A program made the position numbers and the translations under genes. Below the pieces are notes generated by a model, which was given only the letters and a program-made list of their open reading frames with translations, was not told the DNA's origin and did no database searches. 64,000 bases of DNA, from assembly GCA_965242505.1 (NCBI GenBank), contig OZ251449.1, positions 620,001 through 684,000 of the forward strand, written 5' to 3'. The first letter of the stretch is position 1; each line of letters opens with the position of its first letter. Of this stretch, positions 42,417 through 51,204 are shown piece by piece. Source of the DNA: UBA2966 sp965242505 (GTDB lineage Bacteria; Pseudomonadota; Alphaproteobacteria; UBA2966).

Positions 42417-43287
42417 GATAAAGGCTTTCCGTTACCATTTCGACAGGTCCATTGAGCACCTTGGAAACGGCACTGTAGCCACTGTTCAAGGACTCCCTCC
42501 GTTTATAGACATCATCCGGGACGATATTCCCATAAGCGGTTGGCCCACGGGAACCGTCGAAAGACAGTGCCCACTTGACGTCCCTCCGGTTCAGATCCTC
42601 CAATACGTGAAAAAACCGATCTAGGTCAAGGTTGGCAATGTATCGATCCTTGTTCCCTGCGTAGGGGGGGTCGAAGTAAACGAAGTCTCTGGGCCCGGTT
42701 TCCGAGGTTGTTTCCTCGAAGTCTCCGACGCGGAAATCGACTTCCCGGATGCGTACGGTCCAGAGCCGCACGACGTTTGCGAACCGTTCCGGGCGCATAC
42801 CTCTGCGCGAGAGATGGAAGGAGTTGTTGAAATTCCCTTTTCTACTCATTCGGATTATCCCGTTGACGCACGTACGCATGAGGAAATTCAAATCTTCTGG
42901 TTTTCGATACCGGTTGAAACGGTCACGGACGACGTAGTAGTAGCTGGGAAGATCTGCCTGCAAGGAGGCCCACTGTTCTGTGTAGTCGGAGATCAGATGC
43001 TCTGGTTCGTCGCGCACCATCTTCCAGAAGGAAATCAGCGGAGCAAAGACGTCACCCGCCACGGCCCCCGGACCGCCGAGAAGGTAGAGCAGTGCGCCGC
43101 CCCCGAGGAATGGTTCGAAATAGCGATCGTAACACGGGGCGAGGGCCGCAATGCGCGCCGCCTGGCTGCGCTTGCTTCCGGTCCATTTGAGCAGCGAAGG
43201 AATAATGCCGGCGGAGGAATGGTTCTCCTTTCCAGTCTCGACGACCAGGAGCTCGCCGGGTTCAAAGAGCAGCGCCTCGGAGTTCAA
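42406..43287 (-). CDS. D12-class adenine-specific DNA methyltransferase
   Basis: A 293-residue Dam/DpnM-like N6-adenine methyltransferase of the alpha class: FEPFLGGGALLYLLGG (AdoMet-binding motif I region, preceded by LLKWTGSKRSQAARI) and the catalytic DFVYFDPPYAGNKD (motif IV). Also KGNFNNSFHLSRRG, typical of the D12 target-recognition region. Convergent with the restriction gene; their 3' ends overlap by about 11 bp. It starts a few bases inside the second methyltransferase stop (42406-43287 with 43284-44273), so the two form one minus-strand operon. Confidence 0.9.
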   Translation of the reverse strand: MNSEALLFEPGELLVVETGKENHSSAGIIPSLLKWTGSKRSQAARIAALAPCYDRYFEPFLGGGALLYLLGGPGAVAGDVFAPLISFWKMVRDEPEHLISDYTEQWASLQADLPSYYYVVRDRFNRYRKPEDLNFLMRTCVNGIIRMSRKGNFNNSFHLSRRGMRPERFANVVRLWTVRIREVDFRVGDFEETTSETGPRDFVYFDPPYAGNKDRYIANLDLDRFFHVLEDLNRRDVKWALSFDGSRGPTAYGNIVPDDVYKRRESLNSGYSAVSKVLNGPVEMVTESLYLNY

Positions 43288-44273
43288 CCGGTGCCTCCGT
43301 TGAGCCGGGCCCGAGCTATCCCGACATATGAATCGTCGGTTTCAAAGCCGATATAGTGCAATCTCTCCTCTCGGGCCGCAACGCACTCGCTACCGGAGCC
43401 AGCGAAAGGAACGAGGCATATGTGCCCCGGCCGTGCGGAGAGCCGAATGAACCTGCGCGCCAAGCGCACTGGTTTCTGGGTAGGATGTTTACCGTGTGCT
43501 AGTTCCCGCCTCGGCTTGTTGTTCGGTAGGTCCCACACCGTGCGCATCTGTTTACCGGGTGACTTTAACGCGTCGTCCGAAAAGTCACCAGATTTGGAAT
43601 ACTCGTAGTTAAAAAAGTAAGAACGCTTGCCGCCGCGGTGTGCCCACAGGATTGTCTCATGGCTTGCTGTGAGCCGACGGCCCGCCAGATTGGGGAAGCT
43701 GTTCCGTTTGTACCAGATGATCTCGTTGATGATCTCGATGCCGAGGATCTGCATGGCTACGTTCGTGATCCCGGCATTATGGTAGGTTCCGTGCACCCAC
43801 ATGGAGCCAGTCTGTTTGAGGACTCGTCTGGCTTCCGAGAGCCAAGCGAGCGTGAAGCACATATACTTGTCAAGGGTCATGTCGTCCCAGACCTGCGCGA
43901 TTTTCTGCCAATCGCCGCCGAAACCCGGGAGTGTACCGTGTTTCATCGTCCATTTGTTGCCTTTGCTGGCGTTGTAGGGAGGGTCCGCAATGATCAGGTC
44001 GACACTCCGGTCCGGCAGGGCTGAAACCATCTCCAGGAAATTACCGTGGTATATCTGCTGCGTTGTCAGCTCGCCGACGGATACCGGTCTGATGGCCTCC
44101 CGACCTGCGAAAAGCCCCGATTCTTGATGAACATGCAAAAATGCTGCCTCGGAGCCGTCATCGTGGTCTTTCAGTTCAAGGGTCCTCCTCAACGCTCGTC
44201 CGGACATTCGACGAACCCGTTCAGGCTCGTGGGGAACGTGAGGCGGTTTCCGATCGTCGCTGTTCAGCATCAA
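43284..44273 (-). CDS. DNA N6-adenine/N4-cytosine methyltransferase (DpnA-like)
   Basis: A 329-residue beta-type methyltransferase: catalytic DLIIADPPYNASKGNKW precedes the target region, and the AdoMet motif lies near the C-terminus (LVPFAGSGSECVAARE, with HPTQKPVRLARRFI before it). This order matches DpnA and relatives. Two different methyltransferases in one system suggest either an asymmetric recognition site or a DpnII-like arrangement with one enzyme for single-stranded DNA. The gene is low in GC like the rest of the island. Confidence 0.88.
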   Translation of the reverse strand: MMLNSDDRKPPHVPHEPERVRRMSGRALRRTLELKDHDDGSEAAFLHVHQESGLFAGREAIRPVSVGELTTQQIYHGNFLEMVSALPDRSVDLIIADPPYNASKGNKWTMKHGTLPGFGGDWQKIAQVWDDMTLDKYMCFTLAWLSEARRVLKQTGSMWVHGTYHNAGITNVAMQILGIEIINEIIWYKRNSFPNLAGRRLTASHETILWAHRGGKRSYFFNYEYSKSGDFSDDALKSPGKQMRTVWDLPNNKPRRELAHGKHPTQKPVRLARRFIRLSARPGHICLVPFAGSGSECVAAREERLHYIGFETDDSYVGIARARLNGGTG

Positions 44274-44359
44274 TTTCTCCCGCTCACTGGTGAATGGCCA
44301 TGTTCATGCTGGCATATCCGTACGGGTCGGACAAGAATCAGTTGGGATCGCTGGCCTAT

Positions 44360-44408
44360 TACCGGATTCGGTGACTCTATGAACGGATGAGGGCGGATTC
44401 CCGGGCCG
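44360..44408. repeat. Right 49-bp direct repeat of the restriction-modification island
   Basis: Partner of the repeat at 39759-39807 in the same orientation. High-GC host sequence resumes immediately beyond it. Confidence 0.85.
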
Positions 44409-44455
44409 GGAAGGGGTCCGTCGGAAACGGACGCGAGGACGGCGGCGGTTTCCGG

Positions 44456-45106
44456 TCAGGCGGCCGCCAGGCGCCGCACGCCGTCGCGGAACGCTCGGAA
44501 GCTCGGCGACCGGTTCCGGTCCGGGTCCATGCGCGGCGCGATCTCCCGCGCCCATTCGCATTTCGCCCTCCCTGAATCCGGCCAGCCGGCGTCCTTGAGT
44601 TGCGCTGCCCCGCCCGCGTGAACGGCGTCGGCGAGAACCTCCCACGTGCCGCATACGCCGTCCTGCCGGTAGCCGTCCAGCACCGAATCCCTGGCGCCGG
44701 GATAGGCCGCCTTCACGGCGTCGCGGTCGCCCAGCAGCCACGCCTCGATTTCCTCGATGGCGATCCGGAACAGCGTCTTCGGGCGCGGGTCGCAGGCGTC
44801 CAGCACGTCCAGCAGTTCCCGTTTGAACGCCATGCAGTCCCTGTCGTCCAGGTCCACGACCACGACGACCGCCGCCGAATCGCCCAGGCTCCTTCCGTAT
44901 CCGCGCAACAGGTTCGGCAGCTGGTCCAGGAGAATCCGTTTCGCCGGGTCGGTCTTGCCGCGCAGATTCTTCGGTATGCGCCCCAGGCCCCTGTAGCCAT
45001 GCGTCCTCCAGCTGTGGCGCGTTCCGTTCTTGCCGAGAATCTTTTCGAGAACGCCCTCGACCGTGATGCGCCCCGATTCGTCCTCGACCAACAGCTCGAA
45101 ATGCAT
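44456..45106 (-). CDS. DUF4276 TOPRIM-like protein
   Basis: A 216-residue protein: FELLVEDESGRITVEGVLEK has the TOPRIM-type Glu, AAVVVVVDLDDRDCMAFK has the DxD, and FRIAIEEIEAWLLGD follows. DUF4276 is related to the TOPRIM nuclease or topoisomerase fold. The start lies 11 bp after the AAA ATPase stop, so the two form an operon. ATPase-plus-TOPRIM pairs are known in anti-phage systems (for example OLD-like and PARIS-like), so a defence role is inferred. Confidence 0.75.
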   Translation of the reverse strand: MHFELLVEDESGRITVEGVLEKILGKNGTRHSWRTHGYRGLGRIPKNLRGKTDPAKRILLDQLPNLLRGYGRSLGDSAAVVVVVDLDDRDCMAFKRELLDVLDACDPRPKTLFRIAIEEIEAWLLGDRDAVKAAYPGARDSVLDGYRQDGVCGTWEVLADAVHAGGAAQLKDAGWPDSGRAKCEWAREIAPRMDPDRNRSPSFRAFRDGVRRLAAA

Positions 45107-45117
45107 CGCGCGGCCGC

Positions 45118-46413
45118 TCAGTCGAGATAATCGCCGTGCCACAGGCCGCCGAGCGGCAGTTCTTCCTCGCACATGGCCTTGACGACCGGATCGTCGCTCG
45201 CGCGGCGGATGGTGGAGAACCCGTCTTCGCCCTTTTCGAGAATCCACGTTTCGTCGGGACTGAGCGCATCGACGAAATAGGGCTGGTGCGTCGTGACGAA
45301 AATCTGCGGCGCGTTCCTCTTCCCGGTCGCATGGGCGCGAAACTCCTCGGCCAGAGTTTGCAGCAGCTTGTGATACAGCCCGTTCTCCGGCTCCTCGATG
45401 CAGATGAACGGCGGCGGCGCCGGGTCCTCCAGCATGAGCAGATAGGCGAACGCCTTCAACGTGCCGTCGGACATCTGCTGGGCGTAGAAAGGGTCTTCGA
45501 ACCCCTTGTCGTTGAAGCGCAGCAGCAGTCGGCCGTCCGGGCTGCGTTGGGTGTCGATCCGGTCGATGCCCGGGATCCTCCCGGCGATCTTCTTCAGGAT
45601 GCCGTCGAACCTGCCCCGGTGCTCGCGCTCCATGAACTGCACGACGTTGCCGAGGTTGTCGCCGTGGACGCTCAGATGCGGCTGCGGGCCGGCCAGCGGC
45701 AGGCCGCGGGCAGCGTCGGGGGTGAAATAGCTCAAGTACCATCCCTCGATGAACTCGCGGAAGGCCGCGATCCGGGGATGCTGCTTCAGGACGCCGAGCG
45801 TGGCAACGCCGAGCCGGCGCTTGTCCTGAAGCTCGACATACTCCGCATCCACGTTTTCTTGCTCGTTGGATTCCTTGAAGATTTGTTTCAGAAGATTCGC
45901 CAGAAGCCTCTCGAAATCGAACCCGGTGTCCTCGTCGCCCTGCCAACCTTGCGACTCACCTTTCCAGGCGAGGCCCTTGCCTGCAACCAGAAGCAGGAAC
46001 AATAAGGGCTCGCCGCCCGTTTGCCCCCTGCGTTGCTGCGCAAGAGTCTCCAAAAAGACGTAAGGGCGGCCCGAAGCGTCCCTGTCAATCTCAAGCTCGT
46101 AGGTGATAGGCTGAGCGTGCAGGTCTTGCCGGTAACGGATCGTGAACCCGATTGAGCCGTCGCTTCCCTGTGACCGGATGCGGTCGAATCCGCCCCGTCC
46201 CCGCGCGTCGCATGCCTCTTCGACGCCGAGTTTGAGGCAGTCCGCCAGGAATCCGAAGGCGTCGAACAGGGAGCTCTTGCCGACTCCGTTCCTGCCGATG
46301 ACGGCCGTCATCGGGGTCAACGGCGCGGCCGCCGACGTGTCCTGCAACCTGCCGAGCGTGACGTCCTTGAGCGCCCGGTAGTTGGTGATCCTGATTCCTT
46401 CGATCTTCGCCAC
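45118..46413 (-). CDS. AAA family ATPase (SMC/OLD-like)
   Basis: A 431-residue ABC/SMC-type ATPase: RITNYRALKDVTLGRL, Walker A at VIGRNGVGKSS (about 38-48), AQQMSDGTLKAFAYLLML as the signature-like region, Walker B at FICIEEPENGLYH, and the switch VTTHQPYFVDAL. This is the AAA_21 arrangement of stand-alone defence ATPases. Cotranscribed with the TOPRIM-like DUF4276 gene. It would sense infection or DNA ends and license the partner nuclease, by analogy only. Confidence 0.85.
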   Translation of the reverse strand: MAKIEGIRITNYRALKDVTLGRLQDTSAAAPLTPMTAVIGRNGVGKSSLFDAFGFLADCLKLGVEEACDARGRGGFDRIRSQGSDGSIGFTIRYRQDLHAQPITYELEIDRDASGRPYVFLETLAQQRRGQTGGEPLLFLLLVAGKGLAWKGESQGWQGDEDTGFDFERLLANLLKQIFKESNEQENVDAEYVELQDKRRLGVATLGVLKQHPRIAAFREFIEGWYLSYFTPDAARGLPLAGPQPHLSVHGDNLGNVVQFMEREHRGRFDGILKKIAGRIPGIDRIDTQRSPDGRLLLRFNDKGFEDPFYAQQMSDGTLKAFAYLLMLEDPAPPPFICIEEPENGLYHKLLQTLAEEFRAHATGKRNAPQIFVTTHQPYFVDALSPDETWILEKGEDGFSTIRRASDDPVVKAMCEEELPLGGLWHGDYLD

Positions 46414-46441
46414 GGCAACGATCCTTACCTTTATCCGGCGC

Positions 46442-47056
46442 CTACGGTTTGAGTCTGATGCGCGGTTCCTCGCCTTTGAGGAGGCGGCGGACGTTCGCGT
46501 GGTGGCGGACGAACACGAGAACGGCGAGGAAGGCCGCGAATTCCGTCCGCTGGAGATCGGCCAGATACCACATGTAGACGGGAGCGGCGGCGAGCGCCGC
46601 CAGCGCCGCCAGCGACGAGTAACGGAACGCCGCCGCCGCGGCCAGCCACGTCAGGCAGGCGAGCAGGCCGGCTTCCCAGGACGCCGCGATCAGGACGCCG
46701 AGCGCGGTCGCGACGCCCTTGCCGCCCCGGAACCTGAGCCACACGGGAAACAGGTGGCCGAGGAAGGCCCCGCCGCCCGCCAGCACCGCCATGTCGGGTC
46801 CCAGCAGGCCGGCGGTCCAGAACGCCGCCGCGCCCTTGCCGCCGTCGAGCAGCGCCGTCAGCGCCGCCAGGCCCTTGCTCCCGGTCCGCAGCACGTTGGT
46901 CGCCCCGATGTTGCCGGAGCCGATCCGCCGGATGTCCCCGTGGCCGGCGAGCCTCGTCAGCGCCAGGCCGAAGGGAATCGACCCCAGCAGGTAGCCGAGC
47001 GCCGCCGCCGCGTAGAACGGCCAGGTGAGGCTGAAGTCTCCCATGGGGTCGGGCAT
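46442..47056 (-). CDS. plsY: Glycerol-3-phosphate acyltransferase PlsY
   Basis: A 204-residue inner-membrane enzyme with about five helices. The three PlsY motifs are present: LLGSIPFGLALTRLAGHGDIR with GSGNIGATNVLR, FRGGKGVATALG, and a C-terminal RHHANVRRLLKGEE. It acylates glycerol-3-phosphate from acyl-phosphate to begin phospholipid synthesis. ATG 47056; an ATG at 47044 is also possible. Follows pyrC by 14 bp on the same strand. Confidence 0.93.
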   Translation of the reverse strand: MPDPMGDFSLTWPFYAAAALGYLLGSIPFGLALTRLAGHGDIRRIGSGNIGATNVLRTGSKGLAALTALLDGGKGAAAFWTAGLLGPDMAVLAGGGAFLGHLFPVWLRFRGGKGVATALGVLIAASWEAGLLACLTWLAAAAAFRYSSLAALAALAAAPVYMWYLADLQRTEFAAFLAVLVFVRHHANVRRLLKGEEPRIRLKP

Positions 47057-47070
47057 GGCGGCGGCTCCGG

Positions 47071-48402
47071 CTATCGCGGGGGCGGGGGCGCGAGCTCGTG
47101 GACCGTGTGTCCGGCGACGACCGTTCTCACCGCCCGTCCCTGAACCGGGCGGCCGTCGAACGGCGTGTTCTTCGACTTGGAGACCAGGCCGGCTTCGCTG
47201 ATCCGCCACGGCGTGTCCAGGTCGATCACTGCCAGGTCGGCGGGCGCCCCGGCCTCCAGGCGCCCGGCGTCGAGCCCGAGGAGCCGCGCCGGGGCGGCGG
47301 TCATCATCTCCAGGACGCGCATCAGGGGCAGGGAGCCGTTGTGATGGAGCTCGAGCGCCAGGGGCAGCATGGTCTCCAGGCCGGCGATGCCGGCGGCCGC
47401 CTGGACGAAGGGCTGGCGCTTGCTTTCCTGATCCTGCGGGCTGTGGTCGCTGACGATGACGTCGATCTCGCCCTGCCGCATCCCCTCGACCAGTGCCCGC
47501 CGGTCCTCCTCGGCGCGGAGCGGCGGCGACGTCTTGGCGAACGTCCGGTACTCGCCGACGGCGTTCTCGTTGAGGGCGAAGTGGTGCGCGGCGACGCCCG
47601 CCGAGACGGGCAGGCCGCGCTTCCCGGCGTCGGCGAGGCGGGCGACGGACTCGGCCGTCGAGACGCAGGCGGCGTGGTAGCGCCCGCCGGTCAGCTCCAC
47701 GAGGCGCAGGTCGCGCTCCAGGGCGATCACTTCCGCGGCCGCGGGGATGCCCGGAAGCCCGAGGCGCAGGGCCAGTTCGCCCTCGTTCATGCAGCCGGCG
47801 TCGGCCAGCGCCGCTTCCTCGACGTGCTGGACGATCAGCAGGTCCAGCCCCGAGGCGTAGGCCAGCGCGCGGCGCATGAGCCGGGCGTCGGCGACCGCCC
47901 GGTCGCCGTCGGTGAAGGCCACGGCGCCGGCGTTCCCGAGAAGGCCCATCTCGGTCATCTCGCGCCCCTCGGTCCCCTTGGTGATCGCGCCCATCGGATG
48001 CACGCGCGCCACGGCGTCTTCCCGGGCGCGGCGCTCGACGTACTCGACCAGGGCGATGTCGTCGATCGCCGGGTCCGTTCCGGGGAGGCAGATGACGGTG
48101 GTGACGCCGCCGACGGCCGCCGCCTCGGTTCCCGTCGCCAGCGTTTCCTTGTGCTCGTGGCCGGGTTCGCCCAGGAACGCCCGCATGTCGATCAGGCCGG
48201 GGGCCAGGACGTGGCCGCCGCAGTCGACCGCGCGGACGCCCTCGGGAACGCCGTCGGCGAACAGCCCCGGCCCGAGGTCCGCGATGCGGCGTCCTTCGGT
48301 GAGCAGGGCCCCCGGCTCGTCGCGGCCGTCCCGGGGATCGATCAGGCGCGCGTTGACGTAGGCCACGCGGCCGGGATCGCCCCTGGAGAAGCTCCGCGCC
48401 AC
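47071..48402 (-). CDS. pyrC: Dihydroorotase-like protein (PyrC, zinc HxH not evident)
   Basis: A 443-residue amidohydrolase-fold dihydroorotase homologue in the pyrB-pyrC pair of pyrimidine synthesis. GLIDMRAFLGEPGHEHKETL stands where catalytic dihydroorotases have DxHxHxRxPG, so the HxH zinc pair is missing. Downstream parts are typical: GGVTTVICLPGTDP, HPMGAITKG, VIVSDHSPQ and SKSKNTPFDG. Many alphaproteobacterial PyrC sequences read DMRxFxGEPG, and non-catalytic PyrC' partners of PyrB are known in Pseudomonas. It may be structural, with another dihydroorotase elsewhere. The start lies 5 bp after the pyrB stop. Confidence 0.88.
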   Translation of the reverse strand: MARSFSRGDPGRVAYVNARLIDPRDGRDEPGALLTEGRRIADLGPGLFADGVPEGVRAVDCGGHVLAPGLIDMRAFLGEPGHEHKETLATGTEAAAVGGVTTVICLPGTDPAIDDIALVEYVERRAREDAVARVHPMGAITKGTEGREMTEMGLLGNAGAVAFTDGDRAVADARLMRRALAYASGLDLLIVQHVEEAALADAGCMNEGELALRLGLPGIPAAAEVIALERDLRLVELTGGRYHAACVSTAESVARLADAGKRGLPVSAGVAAHHFALNENAVGEYRTFAKTSPPLRAEEDRRALVEGMRQGEIDVIVSDHSPQDQESKRQPFVQAAAGIAGLETMLPLALELHHNGSLPLMRVLEMMTAAPARLLGLDAGRLEAGAPADLAVIDLDTPWRISEAGLVSKSKNTPFDGRPVQGRAVRTVVAGHTVHELAPPPPR

Positions 48403-48407
48403 GTCCG

Positions 48408-49385
48408 CTACCCCGCCGGACCGGCGTCCGCCGGCGCGGCGGTCGACAGGTGGCTCGTCAGGACGTCGAGGCAGGCCATGCGGACGGCGACGCCCATCTC
48501 GACCTGCTCGCGGATGACGCTGCGGTCGATGTCGTCCGCCACGTCGGTGTCGATCTCGACGCCCCGGTTCATCGGGCCCGGATGCATGATCAGGGCGTCC
48601 GGTTTCGCGGCCGCCAGCTTCTGGTAGTCGAGGCCGTAGAAGTGGAAGTACTCGCGCACGGAGGGGACGAAGGCTCCCTGCATCCGTTCCGTCTGAAGGC
48701 GCAGCATCATCACGATGTCGGCGTCGTCGAGGCCGCTCTTCATGTCGTGATGGACGTCCGCGCCCATGCGTTCGAACAGAGGCGAGACCAGCGTCGGCGG
48801 GGCGACGACCCGGACCCGGGCGCCCATGGCGACCAGAAGCTGGATGTTCGAGCGCGCGACGCGGCTGTGCAGGACGTCGCCGCAGATGGCGACGACGAGG
48901 CCGCCCAGGCGTCCGCGGCGGCGCCGGATGGTGAGCGCGTCGAGGAGGGCCTGCGTCGGGTGCTCGTGGCTGCCGTCGCCGGCGTTGACGACGGCGCAGT
49001 CCACCTTCTGGGCGAGCAGGTTGACGGCGCCGGAATGCGGGTGGCGCACGACCAGCGCGTCGGGGCGCATGGCGTTGAGCGTCATCGCCGTGTCGATCAG
49101 GGTCTCGCCCTTGCGGATCGACGAGGCTTCGGCGGACATGTTGATGACGTCCGCGCCGAGCCGCTTGCCGGCGAGCTCGAACGACGTGCGCGTGCGGGTC
49201 GAGCTTTCGAAGAAGAGGTTGATCTGCGTCCGGCCCCGCAGCAGCGACTGCTTCTTGTCCACCCGCCGGTTCTGGTCGACGTACGTCTCCGCCTTGTCGA
49301 GCAGGACGGTGATTTCCCGCGCCGACAGGCCCTCGATGCCGAGCAGATGGCGGCGCGGGAAAGGGTGGGGCGCGACCGTGGCCAT
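48408..49385 (-). CDS. pyrB: Aspartate carbamoyltransferase catalytic subunit
   Basis: A 325-residue enzyme that joins carbamoyl phosphate to aspartate. Diagnostic motifs are LFFESSTRTRTSFELAGKRL (carbamoyl-phosphate site), SSIRKGETLIDTAMTL, VVRHPHSGA, GDGSHEHPTQALLD, GDVLHSRVARSN and IMHPGPMNRG. First gene of pyrB-pyrC-plsY. ATG 49385 fits the normal N-terminus. Confidence 0.96.
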   Translation of the reverse strand: MATVAPHPFPRRHLLGIEGLSAREITVLLDKAETYVDQNRRVDKKQSLLRGRTQINLFFESSTRTRTSFELAGKRLGADVINMSAEASSIRKGETLIDTAMTLNAMRPDALVVRHPHSGAVNLLAQKVDCAVVNAGDGSHEHPTQALLDALTIRRRRGRLGGLVVAICGDVLHSRVARSNIQLLVAMGARVRVVAPPTLVSPLFERMGADVHHDMKSGLDDADIVMMLRLQTERMQGAFVPSVREYFHFYGLDYQKLAAAKPDALIMHPGPMNRGVEIDTDVADDIDRSVIREQVEMGVAVRMACLDVLTSHLSTAAPADAGPAG

Positions 49386-49450
49386 CAAAGGGCCATTGTA
49401 CGCCCGCCGCCGGATGGAGGCAAATGCGCCGCCCGCCCGCCGTCGCGAGA

Positions 49451-50320
49451 CTACCGGGGCGGCGCGCCCCTCAGCGTCGTGCGGTGCAGGTAGCGCCGCC
49501 GGGGCAGCGCGTAGTCGCAGATGGCGAGGTGCTGGGTGGGGACGTTGTCCCACATCAGGAGGTCTCCCTCGCGCCACTTGTGCCGGTAGACGAACTCGGG
49601 CTTCACGCAGTGGGCGCACAGCGCCTCCAGCAGGCCGCGCGCCTCGTCCTCGGGCAGGCCGAGAATCCGCGCGGTCTGGCCTTCGTTGACGTAGATGCTC
49701 TTGCGCCCGGTGACGGGGTGGGTGCGCGCGACCGGATGCGTCACCGGCGGCGCCTTCTCGTGGTGCCGGTCTTCCAGCTCGGCGCTCGCATCGCCGTCCG
49801 CGACCAGCTTCGCGTGGCGGCTGGCGAGGCTGAACTCGGCCCTGAGGCCGGCGATCCGGTCCTTCATGCCGTCGGAGAGCGCATCGTAGGCGGCCGACGT
49901 GCTGGCGAACAGGGTGTCGCCCAGCGGCTCGCCGTCGTCCCCGCGCGGCACCTCGATGGCGTAGAGCAGCGAGCCGCGGCTCGGCGCGGCCATGTAGGAC
50001 AGGTCGGTGTGCCAGTAGCGTCCGGCGTCGTAGATGCCGACGTGGCGGTCGCCGTCCATGACGTTGGAGACGATCAGGATCTCCGGATGTCCGGGATGCA
50101 GGTACTGGTCGAGGACGTGCGTCTCGAGCTCCCCGAAGCGGCGGCTGAACGCGAGATGCCGGGCCTCGTCGATCGACTGCTCGCGGAACAGCAGCACCGA
50201 ATGTTCGTTCCAGGCGTTCTCGACGGCGGCGAAGGCCTCGTCGTCGAGGGTCTCCGACAGGTCGACGCCGAGGACTTCGGCGCCCAGCGCCGCGTCGAAC
50301 GGCCGTATGTCCGGCGTCAT
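49451..50320 (-). CDS. TauD/TfdA family dioxygenase
   Basis: A 289-residue Fe(II)/2-oxoglutarate dioxygenase: YWHTDLSYMAAPSRGSLLYAIEVP holds the HxD iron ligands (His-Thr-Asp), and the last part LLMWDNVPTQHLAICDYALPRRRYLHRTTL has the distal His and the 2-oxoglutarate-binding Arg. Relatives desulfonate taurine or cleave aryloxyacetates. Third gene of an operon with another TauD-like gene and an MmgE/PrpD gene, suggesting breakdown of an organic acid. Confidence 0.9.
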   Translation of the reverse strand: MTPDIRPFDAALGAEVLGVDLSETLDDEAFAAVENAWNEHSVLLFREQSIDEARHLAFSRRFGELETHVLDQYLHPGHPEILIVSNVMDGDRHVGIYDAGRYWHTDLSYMAAPSRGSLLYAIEVPRGDDGEPLGDTLFASTSAAYDALSDGMKDRIAGLRAEFSLASRHAKLVADGDASAELEDRHHEKAPPVTHPVARTHPVTGRKSIYVNEGQTARILGLPEDEARGLLEALCAHCVKPEFVYRHKWREGDLLMWDNVPTQHLAICDYALPRRRYLHRTTLRGAPPR

Positions 50321-50337
50321 CGCCGCGGCCTCCCCGA

Positions 50338-51204
50338 TCAGTACGGCCGGTCGCCGGCCGCCGTCGTCCGGTGCATCAGGCGCGGCATAGTGTCGTCGTA
50401 GTCCCGGACGGCGTAGTGCATCGCGCAGCGATTGTCCCACATCAGCACGTCGCCGACGCGCCAGCGGTGGCGGAAGACGTTCTCCGGGCGGGTCGCCCGC
50501 GCCGTCAGCATGTCGAGCAGCGGCCGGCTCTCCTCCGGCGTCCAGCCGGTGAAGTTCGAGGTGTAGTGGGGGTTGACGTAGAGCGCCTTGCGACCGGTGC
50601 CGGGATGGGTGCGCGCCACCGGGTGGGTCACGGCGGGGGGCGCCTCGTCGACCGACAGGCGGTTGGGGACCTCCCGCGTCAGCTTCTCCGCGGAATGTTG
50701 GGCGGTCATGCCGTCGAGCATCGACTTCAGGCCGTCGGACAGCCCCTCGTAGGCCTCGTACATGTTGCAGAACATGGTGTCGGCGCGGCCCTCCGTGATC
50801 TCGACGGCGTAGAGGATCGACCCCAGCGGCGGCGTTTCGCCGTAGGAGATGTCCGAATGCCAGAAGTCGTTGCGGGGGCCGAGCCTGCCGGGCCCGTTCT
50901 CCAGCGCCATGACCTGGGGGTGGCCGTCGAGGCCGCGGCGGGAGCCGAGGGGGTGCGGCTCCGCGCGTCCGAACCTCTCGGTGAAGGCGACCAGATGCTC
51001 CGGCTCGATCCGCTGATCCCGCATGACGATGACCAGATGCCGGTGGAACGCCTCCCGCACCTCGGCGAACGTCCGGTCGTCGAGGGGCCGCGACAGGTCG
51101 ACGCCGCCGATCTCGGCGCCGAGGGTCCCGGACAGGGGCCGCGCCGTGACGCGCCCGGACCCGGTTTCGCCGCGGACCGCCGCGTCCATGGCCCCGGCGC
51201 TCAT
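50338..51204 (-). CDS. TauD/TfdA family dioxygenase
   Basis: A 288-residue paralogue of the next gene: FWHSDISYGETPPLGSILYAVEI (HxD) and VLMWDNRCAMHYAVRDYDDTMPRLMHRTT (distal His and Arg). The start overlaps the MmgE/PrpD stop as ATGA (51201-51204), so the two are translationally coupled. The two dioxygenases are clearly related but diverged, suggesting successive or alternative substrates. Confidence 0.9.
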   Translation of the reverse strand: MSAGAMDAAVRGETGSGRVTARPLSGTLGAEIGGVDLSRPLDDRTFAEVREAFHRHLVIVMRDQRIEPEHLVAFTERFGRAEPHPLGSRRGLDGHPQVMALENGPGRLGPRNDFWHSDISYGETPPLGSILYAVEITEGRADTMFCNMYEAYEGLSDGLKSMLDGMTAQHSAEKLTREVPNRLSVDEAPPAVTHPVARTHPGTGRKALYVNPHYTSNFTGWTPEESRPLLDMLTARATRPENVFRHRWRVGDVLMWDNRCAMHYAVRDYDDTMPRLMHRTTAAGDRPY

